Source of the DNA: Marinobacterium sp. LSUCC0821
GTDB lineage: Bacteria > Pseudomonadota > Gammaproteobacteria > Pseudomonadales > Balneatricaceae
Assembly (NCBI RefSeq): GCF_012848475.1
Contig: NZ_CP051666.1
Location: 643,501 to 707,500 of the forward strand
Direction of reading: 5' to 3'
DNA: 64,000 bases
Shown here: in pieces, positions 18,388-26,363 of the stretch
How the letters are laid out: each line of letters opens with the position of its first letter
Position numbering within the stretch: the first letter of the stretch is position 1
Notes under the pieces: generated by a model
The model's input: only the letters and a program-made list of their open reading frames with translations
Databases searched by the model: none
What the model was told of the DNA's origin: nothing
Translations under genes and position numbers: made by a program

Positions 18388-18417
18388 AAGGTGTCTGGTC
18401 TTCAGCCTGACACCTTC
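18388..18417 (+). terminator. hairpin after yjdM, member of a dispersed palindromic family
   Basis: 8-bp stem AAGGTGTC/GACACCTT around TGGTCTTCAGCCT. The loop core is itself shared with hairpins at 23981-24005 and 24051-24073. The following T-rich stretch is weak (CTCTTTC), so it may terminate only partly, in either direction, between two convergent genes. Confidence 0.6.
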
Positions 18418-18430
18418 TCTTTCAGAGTAA

Positions 18431-19276
18431 TTACTCCCCTGTCGCTACACCTCTATTCGCATCTCTTATCCACTCAGACCAAGATCCTGGGTAAACAGAA
18501 ACGGCCTCAAGGCCTGCAACTTCTATAGCAAATCGTCCTAGACATGCAGTTACGCCTGAGCCACACATAAATACAGGTTCATTAGGTTCGTAATCACCTA
18601 GTGTATTTCTGTAGCTTGCTACCAATTCGGCTGGCGATTTGAATAGACCGTTAGCTGCATAGTTTTCAGAAAGAGGAATATTGAGAGCACCTGGGACATG
18701 CCCAGCAATAGGGTCGATAGGTTCTACCTCACCTCGGTAGCGCTCAGCTGCACGGACATCTATAACAGTGCCCTGCATTTCGCCCGCTACTATAGCTTCA
18801 ACTTCATTTACACTAAGCACATTCTCAAGTGAATCCTTAAGTTGAATGTTGCCTGTCGAGTTTGTAATTGGTTTTTCTAGCGACGGAGTGACTCCTAGTT
18901 TTAGCCATTCTGGATATCCGCCATCTATGATTGCAACCTTGTCGAATCCTATCCAGCGACACATCCACCAAAAACGCGCTGCAAAAAGCCCTGCAGAGCT
19001 GTCATACGCAACTAATTGATCCCCTTCGTTAACACCAGCATCTGCTAAGAACTGTTTGAATGACTCGCGTGTTGGTAGTGGGTGGCGTCCGCTTGTGGCG
19101 GTTATAGGTGAAGACATCACCTCATCTAAATTTACATAGATCGCACCAGGTATGTGCCCTTCTGCATATTGCTGGGCTCCCGCTTCTGGATTAGCCAGGT
19201 CAAATCGACAGTCAAAGATTTTAAGAGAGTTGAGTGCTGTAAGAGTTGAAGCTTTGATGAGTGTTCTCTGTCCCAT
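18431..19276 (-). CDS. sseA: sulfurtransferase, 3-mercaptopyruvate type (tandem rhodanese)
   Basis: 281 aa, two rhodanese domains (about 1-130 and 150-281). The catalytic loop CGSGVTA (C238) matches the mercaptopyruvate sulfurtransferase signature and not the CRKGVTA-type loop of thiosulfate:cyanide sulfurtransferases. It transfers sulfane sulfur from 3-mercaptopyruvate to thiophilic acceptors in the cytosol. Single gene, divergent from the glutamate-synthase-like gene at 19372. Confidence 0.92.
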   Translation of the reverse strand: MGQRTLIKASTLTALNSLKIFDCRFDLANPEAGAQQYAEGHIPGAIYVNLDEVMSSPITATSGRHPLPTRESFKQFLADAGVNEGDQLVAYDSSAGLFAARFWWMCRWIGFDKVAIIDGGYPEWLKLGVTPSLEKPITNSTGNIQLKDSLENVLSVNEVEAIVAGEMQGTVIDVRAAERYRGEVEPIDPIAGHVPGALNIPLSENYAANGLFKSPAELVASYRNTLGDYEPNEPVFMCGSGVTACLGRFAIEVAGLEAVSVYPGSWSEWIRDANRGVATGE

Positions 19277-19371
19277 TAAATAATCCTAAATAAGAATTGA
19301 ATGAGCGGTTGCTCTTATTGACCCAGATGTTAGATTAAAACCCTTCCAGTAACTACTGTAGGTTCTAGCTC

Positions 19372-20907
19372 ATGGATATCTTTAGCGGTCTCTTTACTAT
19401 TCTGTTTAACTTCCTTCCAAGTCTGATTCTGCTAATTGTTGTTGCAGGGTTGGTATTTCTCTATCTCATAGATCGCCATCAAGTCGACCATACTATCCGT
19501 CGTAACTACCCTGTCATTGGGCGCTTTCGCTATTTTCTTGAAGATCTGGGTGTTTTCTTTAGGCAGTATTTCTTTGCTCAAGATCGTGAAGAGATGCCGT
19601 TTAACCGTGCGGATCGCTCTTGGGTCTACCGCGCTGCCAAACAAGAGTCGACTATGCAGGCGTTCGGTTCAACTCGCGCGCAGCGTGAAGGTGATGTTCT
19701 CTTTGCTAACTCGGTTTTCCCTTACAGTGGTGAAGATACTAATGAGTCACTGGTGTTCGGCCCATATACTGAGAATCCCTACATTACAGACAAGTTCTTC
19801 CATATTTCAGGTATGAGCTACGGCGCGATTTCTAAACCTGCAATACGCGCACTGGTAGCAGGTGCAAAAGAGGCTGGGATTTGGATCAACACAGGTGAAG
19901 GCGGTGCTTCACGTGAACATCTCCAGGGCGGTGCAGATGTGGTCTTCCAGATAGGTACAGCCAAGTATGGTGTGCGTAATGAAGATGGCACGCTTAGCGA
20001 AGAGAAGCTTCGCGCCATGGCCGATAATAGCTGCGTTAAGATGTTTGAGATTAAGTTATCGCAAGGGGCCAAGCCTGGTAAAGGCGGCATCCTTCCTGCT
20101 GATAAAGTGACTACGGAGATCGCCCAGCAGCGTGGCATTCCTGTAGGCCAAGCCTCTATCTCTCCTCCAGGACATGCTGAGGTTCTTAATGCTGAAGATC
20201 TATTCCAATTTATTCATCACATCCGCTCAATAGTTAAGAAGCCCGTAGGTATAAAGATTTGTGTGGGTAACATGGAGGAGTTCCGCGCCCTATTCCAAAC
20301 CCTTGTTTCAAAAGCAGAGGCGGAAAGAAGCCAGCATCAAGATGCCCAAACTGCAGAGCGTGCCTATCTTCAAGTACTGGCAGATTATGCGCCGGATTTT
20401 ATTACGCTTGATGGTGGTAATGGTGGTACAGGGGCAGCCCCTATGTCTTTGATAGATGCTGCTGGTATGAACCTGCCGGAATCGCTCCCGTTTGTTGATA
20501 ACCTGCTAACGGAACTGAACTTACGTGATCGTATAAAATTGGTATGTTCCGGTAAGTTGATCACGCCAGTCGATGTTGCTTGGGCGCTCTGTGCCGGTGC
20601 CGATGCCGTTACTACTGCCCGTGGTTTCATGTTTTCGCTGGGTTGTATTCAGGCGCTTCAGTGCCATCAAAACACCTGCCCTACAGGTATTACGACCCAC
20701 AACAAGAAGCTGCAAGAGGGTCTGGACCCGCATAATAAGGCGGTTCGCGTGGCTGCTTATGCTAACGAGATGCGTAAAGAGGTTGAAACCATCGCTCACA
20801 GTTGTGGTGTCTCAACCCCACATCAGTTGTCACGGAAAAATGCGCTGATCTATGTGAGTAATCAGCACGCTAGACCGATGACTGATATCTATAAATCAAA
20901 ATCTTAA
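19372..20907 (+). CDS. membrane-anchored FMN-binding glutamate synthase family protein
   Basis: 511 aa. One or two hydrophobic helices at residues 5-30 anchor the protein. The rest is the GltB central/FMN domain (GMSYGAISKPA, GEGGASREHLQGG, KPGKGGILPADKV, DGGNGGTGAAP, and CHQNTCPTGITTHN as a cysteine region for an iron-sulfur cluster). It lacks the glutamine amidotransferase domain of canonical GltB, so it is not a complete glutamate synthase. Stand-alone homologues are widespread and their substrate is mostly unknown. Confidence 0.9.
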   Translation: MDIFSGLFTILFNFLPSLILLIVVAGLVFLYLIDRHQVDHTIRRNYPVIGRFRYFLEDLGVFFRQYFFAQDREEMPFNRADRSWVYRAAKQESTMQAFGSTRAQREGDVLFANSVFPYSGEDTNESLVFGPYTENPYITDKFFHISGMSYGAISKPAIRALVAGAKEAGIWINTGEGGASREHLQGGADVVFQIGTAKYGVRNEDGTLSEEKLRAMADNSCVKMFEIKLSQGAKPGKGGILPADKVTTEIAQQRGIPVGQASISPPGHAEVLNAEDLFQFIHHIRSIVKKPVGIKICVGNMEEFRALFQTLVSKAEAERSQHQDAQTAERAYLQVLADYAPDFITLDGGNGGTGAAPMSLIDAAGMNLPESLPFVDNLLTELNLRDRIKLVCSGKLITPVDVAWALCAGADAVTTARGFMFSLGCIQALQCHQNTCPTGITTHNKKLQEGLDPHNKAVRVAAYANEMRKEVETIAHSCGVSTPHQLSRKNALIYVSNQHARPMTDIYKSKS

Positions 20908-21303
20908 TTAGTGGCGACGTTGAAGTAGAGTTGCTAACTCTGCTTCAACCTCTTCCATATCAAGGTGCAGCATCACATCCCAAGCCAGACGTTTAAACTG
21001 ATGCGTTGGTAGCTTGAATCCATAGCTATCAATAATCTGTGAATTGACGATCTTAGGAGCGCTTTTAAGATCGATCCAGACGTGCATCTTCTGTCCGTAA
21101 TCAAATCGGTAGGTCATCTCCATCACAAAAACCAGCCCTTGTTCGGTTGCTAAGGCGCAATGGATGAGAGCCGTTGGTTTCTCAGTTTCGATAGACAAAG
21201 CTTTAAGTTCAACCGAACAGAGCTCAAATTTGTTGGCTTTGATCTGCTCGATCATTACTTCGTTTAGCGGTTGGTTCACGAATTGTTGGTTTAGTGAATT
21301 CAT
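20908..21303 (-). CDS. hypothetical protein
   Basis: 131 aa, soluble, acidic, mixed alpha/beta. No domain recognised. It has no signal peptide and no cysteine motif; the C-terminal helix is rich in E and L. It starts immediately at the stop codon of the convergent GltB-like gene with no terminator space. Confidence 0.7.
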   Translation of the reverse strand: MNSLNQQFVNQPLNEVMIEQIKANKFELCSVELKALSIETEKPTALIHCALATEQGLVFVMEMTYRFDYGQKMHVWIDLKSAPKIVNSQIIDSYGFKLPTHQFKRLAWDVMLHLDMEEVEAELATLLQRRH

Positions 21304-21505
21304 ACTTCTCTACCCTTTTGTTCACGCTGAGCGCGTAGCTCAAATTAGTTATAACTCAACTGGTCATACCTTCGTTAAGCAAGGTGCGTGCCAACTTTCC
21401 GAGTAGGCTTTAAAAACATAAATTGATTACCGTCATCTCTTTTACCTAATCCTTTGTCTACAATGCTTTTATTGAATGTTTACTGTTATTTCTTAGAGGT
21501 TGCTC

Positions 21506-22906
21506 GTGCAGAAGTTAGAAGTTGATGTGGCGATTATTGGGTCTGGTACTGCCGGCTTGTATGCGCTTTCAGAGGTTAAGCGTAGTGGTAAAACATGGGT
21601 TTTAATTCAAGGCGGGCCTGTGGGTACGACCTGCGCTCGTGTTGGTTGTATGCCCTCTAAGTTACTTCTTAAAACTGCAGATCTATATGCCGAGCGAGCT
21701 CATTTTGCAGCGCAGGGTATTAACGGAGCAGACGGCCTCTCGATAGATCCTGTTCAAGTGATGACGCACTTAAGGTCAATGCGTGACCAATTCGTTTCTG
21801 GTGTTACCAGTAAAACCACAGACCGAATGGATGAAGATCATTTTGTTCGCGGCTTCGCTAAGTTCACATCTACCAATAGCTTGAAGGTGAATGACCTAGA
21901 AGTGAGCTTTAAAAAAGCGATTATCGCTACTGGTTCAACGCCGATTGTGCCGGCTTCCTGGAGTGAGATTAAAGGTATATACACAACTGACAACCTATTT
22001 GAGATCAATAGCCTACCTAAATCACTTGCAGTAGTAGGTTTGGGTGCGATCGGGCTTGAAATTGGTCAGGCGATGAGCCAGCTTGGCGTGCTAGTCGTAG
22101 GTTTTGATCAAGCGAACACCTTGGCCTCTCTTCAAGATGAGAGCCTTAAAGCGAGCGCTATTGAATACTTCAACAACCTCTTCCCTATTCATCTAGGGGA
22201 ATCAGTCGAGCTTGAACAGGCGCAAGATGGCAGCGTAAGCGTTAAAAATAGCCAAGGTGTGCAGCGTTTTGACGCGGTTCTCCTCTCTCTTGGTCGCCGT
22301 AGCAATATCGGTAGTATGGATATTGAGAATGCAGGTGTGGAATTGACCAATGGTTATGCCAATTTTGATCCTGAATCTATGCAGATAGCTGATACCAATA
22401 TCTATCTCTCTGGCGATGTGACGGGGGATCGCGCTGTGATGCATGAGGCTGCAGATGAAGGACTTATCGCTGGCTATAATGCCTCCGTAGATGTGCTTGA
22501 ACAGAAAGCATTCAAGCGCAAAACCCCGCTGGGTATTGTCTTTACCGAGCCAAACATCGCTCGTGTTGGTGATTTAACAATGGATGACTCGGTCGTCTCT
22601 GTATCACAACCCATAGTTAACGGCCGTGCAAAGGTTAAAAAGCAGAGTACTGGAGGAATAGTGCTTCATGCTGATGCGCGAACTGGTAAGCTTCGTGGGG
22701 CTGAACTGGTCTCAACAGAGGCTGAACACATGGCGCATCTGCTAGCTTGGGCTATTGAACAAAATAGCACGGTAGCCGATCTGCAGAAGATGCCTGTATA
22801 CCATCCAGTGCTTGAGGAGGCGTTAATGTCTGCTATAGAGGCGCTAGGGCGTAAATTAGAGCCGCAGCTTTCTACGGCAGAACATAAACTACATCGTGCA
22901 ATCTAA
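21506..22906 (+). CDS. dihydrolipoyl dehydrogenase-like flavoprotein
   Basis: 466 aa from the GTG at 21506, preferred because AGAGG lies 6 nt upstream; a TTG at 21500 would directly abut that site. Pyridine nucleotide-disulfide oxidoreductase: FAD motif AIIGSGTAGLYA, redox-active pair in GTTCARVGCMPSK, NAD-binding GLGAIGLEIG, FAD motif YLSGDVTG and active-site HPVLEE in the C-terminal dimerisation domain. No 2-oxoacid dehydrogenase genes are adjacent, so it may act on another disulfide. Close alternatives are mercuric reductase or soluble transhydrogenase, but the dithiol pair and HPxxE favour a disulfide reductase. Confidence 0.88.
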   Translation: MQKLEVDVAIIGSGTAGLYALSEVKRSGKTWVLIQGGPVGTTCARVGCMPSKLLLKTADLYAERAHFAAQGINGADGLSIDPVQVMTHLRSMRDQFVSGVTSKTTDRMDEDHFVRGFAKFTSTNSLKVNDLEVSFKKAIIATGSTPIVPASWSEIKGIYTTDNLFEINSLPKSLAVVGLGAIGLEIGQAMSQLGVLVVGFDQANTLASLQDESLKASAIEYFNNLFPIHLGESVELEQAQDGSVSVKNSQGVQRFDAVLLSLGRRSNIGSMDIENAGVELTNGYANFDPESMQIADTNIYLSGDVTGDRAVMHEAADEGLIAGYNASVDVLEQKAFKRKTPLGIVFTEPNIARVGDLTMDDSVVSVSQPIVNGRAKVKKQSTGGIVLHADARTGKLRGAELVSTEAEHMAHLLAWAIEQNSTVADLQKMPVYHPVLEEALMSAIEALGRKLEPQLSTAEHKLHRAI

Positions 22907-22989
22907 ATATTAATTTGCTTACTCTGCTGCATTGACCCCTACCCCTAAACTGCCTAGTCTAACGATCATAATTGAGTCGGAGGTTAGGT

Positions 22990-23970
22990 ATGTTTAAGGC
23001 AATTTTGATCAATAAAGATGATTCCGGTTATCAGTGCCAACTGACAGAGGTTGATGAGGCGCAGCTTCCTGAGGGTGATGTTCTCGTCGAAGTGGAATAC
23101 TCCACACTAAATTACAAAGATGGCTTAGCTATCACGGGTAAATCACCTGTAGTTCGCCGTTTCCCGATGGTTGCAGGTATCGACTTTTCAGGGAAAGTAA
23201 TTGAGAGCCAACATCCTAATTTCGCGCCTGGCGATGATGTGATTCTCAATGGTTGGGGCGTTGGTGAAACACATTGGGGCGGCCTTGCAGAGCGTGCTTG
23301 TGTTAAAGGTGATTGGTTAATAAAACGTCCTGCCTCTCTAAGTTCTCAAGATGCGATGGCAATTGGAACGGCAGGCTATACAGCCATGCTCTGTGTTCAA
23401 GCTATACAACGTGCTGGAGTTACTCCAGAGTCAGGCCCAGTTCTAGTAACTGGAGCTAATGGCGGTGTGGGAAGCTTTGCGCTTCGCATTTTGCAAAGAC
23501 TTGGCTATGAAGCCTGGGCATCAACTGGGCGCATGGATGAGGCGGAGCACCTTAAAGCGATAGGTGCGACTGATGTAATTGATCGTGCAGAGCTATCGGA
23601 GCCCGGTCGCCCTCTTCAAGCAGAACGTTGGGCTGCTGCAATCGACAGTGTAGGTAGTCACACTCTAGCCAACGTCTGTGCCCAGATTAAATGGGGTGGC
23701 GCTGTTGCTGCGTGTGGTCTTGCACAGGGAATGGATTTCCCATCAACCGTGGCTCCATTCATTCTTCGTGGCGTTACTCTTTACGGTGTTGATAGCGTGA
23801 TGCAGCCTGTTGCAATGCGTGAACAGGCGTGGGCAGCTCTGGCTGAAATCTTTAATGAAGAGTCACTTGCACAAATCACAGAAGTCATTCCGTTTGAGCA
23901 GGCAATTCCAGCCGCACACGACCTGCTTGCAGGCAAGATTCGTGGCCGTGTTGCAGTGAAGATTAAATAA
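22990..23970 (+). CDS. acuI: acrylyl-CoA reductase (NADPH), YhdH/AcuI family
   Basis: 326 aa zinc-independent medium-chain dehydrogenase/reductase, from the ATG at 22990 with GGAGG 6 nt upstream. It has STLNYKDGLAITGK, the GIDFSG core, the nucleotide motif TGANGGVGSFAL and the C-terminal GKIRGRVAVKI. The family reduces acryloyl-CoA to propionyl-CoA, the detoxification step in DMSP catabolism and 3-hydroxypropionate metabolism, which fits a marine habitat. No dmd or ddd genes are seen in the window. Confidence 0.9.
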   Translation: MFKAILINKDDSGYQCQLTEVDEAQLPEGDVLVEVEYSTLNYKDGLAITGKSPVVRRFPMVAGIDFSGKVIESQHPNFAPGDDVILNGWGVGETHWGGLAERACVKGDWLIKRPASLSSQDAMAIGTAGYTAMLCVQAIQRAGVTPESGPVLVTGANGGVGSFALRILQRLGYEAWASTGRMDEAEHLKAIGATDVIDRAELSEPGRPLQAERWAAAIDSVGSHTLANVCAQIKWGGAVAACGLAQGMDFPSTVAPFILRGVTLYGVDSVMQPVAMREQAWAALAEIFNEESLAQITEVIPFEQAIPAAHDLLAGKIRGRVAVKIK

Positions 23971-23980
23971 TTTGTATTAC

Positions 23981-24073
23981 GGGGTCTGGCTTTCAGCCTG
24001 ACCCCACTTGCTAATTTCGCTCCGCTCTCTGGAATACCACCGAAAAAGTCGTGTCAGGCTGAAGGCCAGACAC
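23981..24073. repeat. pair of related palindromes (copies of the TCTGG-CAGCCTGA family)
   Basis: Copy one at 23981-24005 is a stem GGGGTC/GACCCC around TGGCTTTCAGCCT. Copy two at 24051-24073 reads GTGTCAGGCTGAAGGCCAGACAC, described in halves as GTGTCAGGCTG then AAGGCCAGACAC, and is the reverse orientation. A third copy is the hairpin after yjdM at 18388. The outer stem varies by compensatory changes while the core is conserved, which points to selection for structure or to a mobile repeat. Confidence 0.7.
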
Positions 24074-24081
24074 GGTATTTA

Positions 24082-24699
24082 ATGAAAGGTCTCAAATTGC
24101 TAAACCTCATCTATGTAATGGATCCCATGTGCTCTTGGTGTTGGGCATTTGCCAAGCCCCTGGCCAGTTTCCTAGAGCGCCATCCTGAACTACCCATTCA
24201 ATATGTGATGGGAGGACTAGCCCCAGATAGCGACAAGCCTATGGATCTCTCGATGCGAAGCAAATTGCAAAGCATTTGGCATCATATCGAAGAGAGCACC
24301 GGTACTGAGTTTAATCATCAGTTTTGGAGCCTGAATAGTCCAAGGCGCTCTACCTACCCCGCCTGCCGCGCAGTAATAGCAGCAGCTCAACTGGAGCCGG
24401 ATAGCACCGCTAAGATGATCGCCGCGATTCAGCACGCATACTACCTAAATGCCAAGAACCCATCAGATATAAATGTACTGGTTGAGTGTGCCACTTCGAT
24501 CGATTTGGATGGTGAAGCATTTAAACGTTTAATGACCAGCGATGAGATTGACGTAAAGCTGTCTGAGCACCTTAATGCGTCGCGTAATCTTGGGGTTAGT
24601 GGTTTCCCAGCACTATTACTTAATGATGGCACGCAACTAACTCCCCTCGCCTTAGGCTATTCAACCCTAGAGAAACTGGAAGCACGCTTTTTAAAATAG
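24082..24699 (+). CDS. DsbA-family protein (FrnE/HCCA isomerase-like thioredoxin)
   Basis: 205 aa, cytosolic. An N-terminal strand leads into MDPMCSWCWAF, giving a CSWC redox pair at residues 18-21, then an inserted helical domain and the cis-proline loop VSGFPALLL near residue 173. This architecture is that of the FrnE-type DsbA-like oxidoreductases. The start ATG lies in the second palindrome's flank and the upstream ribosome binding site is poor. Confidence 0.88.
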   Translation: MKGLKLLNLIYVMDPMCSWCWAFAKPLASFLERHPELPIQYVMGGLAPDSDKPMDLSMRSKLQSIWHHIEESTGTEFNHQFWSLNSPRRSTYPACRAVIAAAQLEPDSTAKMIAAIQHAYYLNAKNPSDINVLVECATSIDLDGEAFKRLMTSDEIDVKLSEHLNASRNLGVSGFPALLLNDGTQLTPLALGYSTLEKLEARFLK

Positions 24700-24733
24700 A
24701 GTGCTAAATAGAGTGCTAAATAGAGTGCTAAAT
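24696..24733 (+). repeat. short tandem repeat
   Basis: About three copies of the 12-bp unit ATAGAGTGCTAA, beginning at the stop codon of the preceding gene. AT-rich and possibly length-variable by slippage. It lies in the leader of the YeeE/YedE genes. Confidence 0.8.
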
Positions 24734-24821
24734 AGTTTGGGAAATATTCAAAAACGATATTGATCAAATTTAATGGGTTGCTACTATACCGGCCGCATTA
24801 AAATTTAAACAAAGAGCGACC

Positions 24822-25265
24822 ATGGAAATTATCAACTTTACACCCGTCAGTGCAGCCATTGGTGGTGCACTTATTGGCCTATCAGCCGCATTTCTTCTTT
24901 TAGTTAAAGGCCGTGTTGCCGGTATATCGGGAATCGCAGGCGGTGTAATACTGCCTGAGCGCGGTGATATGTCATGGCGAATCGTTTTTATTCTTGGTCT
25001 TATCTTGGGTGGCTTCATCTACCAGATGCTAGGTCTAGAACCTAGCGTAGAAGGAATTAAAGCTCAGGTATCTAAAGGCTACCTAATCGTTGCGGGTTTG
25101 CTTGTGGGTATAGGAACCACGATAGGAACAGGTTGTACCAGTGGTCATGGAATCTGTGGTCTAGCACGCCGAAGCCCACGCTCGTTGGTTGCTACCCTTA
25201 CATTCATGGCAAGCGCCATCGCGACTGTTTACGTGGTACGTCACCTTATCGGAGGTGCTGAATGA
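24822..25265 (+). CDS. YeeE/YedE family half-transporter, first subunit
   Basis: 147 aa integral membrane protein with about four helices and the conserved GTGCTSGHGICG loop (near residues 100-112), whose cysteine and glycines line the substrate path in TsuA-type sulfur transporters. The split two-gene form corresponds to the PmpA/PmpB type, with the second half overlapping by 4 bp. Probable role: uptake of thiosulfate or another reduced sulfur species, as known for the YeeE family. The substrate here is inferred. Confidence 0.88.
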   Translation: MEIINFTPVSAAIGGALIGLSAAFLLLVKGRVAGISGIAGGVILPERGDMSWRIVFILGLILGGFIYQMLGLEPSVEGIKAQVSKGYLIVAGLLVGIGTTIGTGCTSGHGICGLARRSPRSLVATLTFMASAIATVYVVRHLIGGAE

Positions 25266-25738
25266 ACACGCAGTCTAAATCTCTGATCGCATCGTTAGTT
25301 GCGGGCACTCTTTTTGGCCTTGGTCTTGCTGTTGCGCAGATGATCGATCCTGCGAAAGTGATCAACTTCCTTGATTTTACGGGCACCTGGGATCCCTCTT
25401 TGGCTTTCGTGATGGGTGGCGGCTTAGTTGTTAACCTTATCGCGACCCCGCTTATTCTCAAGCGCAAGGCACCGATGCTTGCCGAATTCTTCCGTGTACC
25501 TATTAAGAGCCAGATCGACAGTCGTTTAATTGTTGGCGGTGTGTTGTTCGGTATTGGTTGGGGCTTAGCAGGTTACTGCCCAGGTCCAATGATCACAGCA
25601 CTAAGCTTTGCTAACAGCGATATCCTAACGGTGTTTGCGGCCTACGTTATCGGAACCCTAATCGCTCGCGTTATTCTACGTGCATACGAACGTGATCTAA
25701 GTGCCAAAGAGCGTGAAATGCGTTCTTGTGTAGAGTGA
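25262..25738 (+). CDS. YeeE/YedE family half-transporter, second subunit (DUF6691-like)
   Basis: 158 aa with about four to five membrane helices. It has a conserved GWGLAGYCPGPMI loop (Cys near residue 105) that pairs with the CTSGHG loop of the upstream subunit. The ATG overlaps the upstream stop (ATGA), implying translational coupling and a heteromeric pore. The cytosolic tail is charged. Confidence 0.87.
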   Translation: MNTQSKSLIASLVAGTLFGLGLAVAQMIDPAKVINFLDFTGTWDPSLAFVMGGGLVVNLIATPLILKRKAPMLAEFFRVPIKSQIDSRLIVGGVLFGIGWGLAGYCPGPMITALSFANSDILTVFAAYVIGTLIARVILRAYERDLSAKEREMRSCVE

Positions 25739-25764
25739 TTGCTCTTTTAAAAATTTAAGATCAA

Positions 25765-26280
25765 AAGCAAATACCCAGCCAAAGGCTGGCCATTGGTACT
25801 TTTTGGTCAGCAAAAAGTACCCAAAAACTGACCACGCTCCTTCGGCCTGCGGCACACTGCGCTCGATACTATTTTTCTGAAGCCCATCAGGACCGCACAA
25901 AGTCGGCTTCCTGCCTCCGTTGTGCTCTTCGGCCGTCCATGGCCTCAGCCTGCTGAACTCTTAACCGAAAAATAGCACCGTGCTCGCTCTCAGTCGGACG
26001 TGGACATCTGCAGCGTAATTCGAAATCGACACTCGTAACGATAAATCTACAGAGTGCCAACCTCCCCCTTCGGATGAGAGTGAGCACGGAGTGCTTTTCC
26101 GGTTAAAAGGTAATTCCAGCGCTGACAGGACGTCAGCGATGAGCAGCGGAGACAGGATGTCGACTCTGTGAAGTATGGAATTGGCTTCAGGAAAAGCACT
26201 GCGCGCGCAACGTGCCGAAGGCCGAAGTAGCGGGGGTGCCCCTTTTGGTTACTTTTCGGGCAAGCGAAAAGTGACAATGT
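25765..26280. repeat. non-coding inverted-repeat-bounded sequence block
   Basis: The left end has a 10-bp stem GGTACTTTTT/AAAAAGTACC with a GGTCAGC loop (25795-25821). The right end has a near-mirror hairpin GTTACTTTTCG/CGAAAAGTGAC (26248-26275). Between them the base composition is GC-richer and no reading frame shows coding character, although minus-strand frames are open by chance. From memory of many proteobacterial genomes, this type of block (GTACTTTTTGG ... CCAAAAAGTAC ends) is a dispersed intergenic repeat often mis-annotated as short proteins. Confidence 0.55.
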
Positions 26281-26302
26281 CCTGCGTGAGCGGGATATTC
26301 GC

Positions 26303-26334
26303 TCTAAAGCTCTAAAGCTCTAAAGCTCTAAAGC
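26303..26334 (+). repeat. 8-bp tandem repeat, four copies
   Basis: Four exact copies of CTCTAAAG just downstream of the ABC exporter gene (minus strand), between it and the non-coding repeat block. Candidate slippage tract with no evident regulatory role. Confidence 0.85.
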
Positions 26335-26363
26335 AATAATTCTATAAAATCGATTCTCGGTTG

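Noticed and set aside
25697-26277. Three overlapping minus-strand frames between the YeeE/YedE pair and the ABC exporter
   Set aside because: Low-complexity, changing composition, no ribosome binding sites, and they lie in the hairpin-bounded non-coding block.
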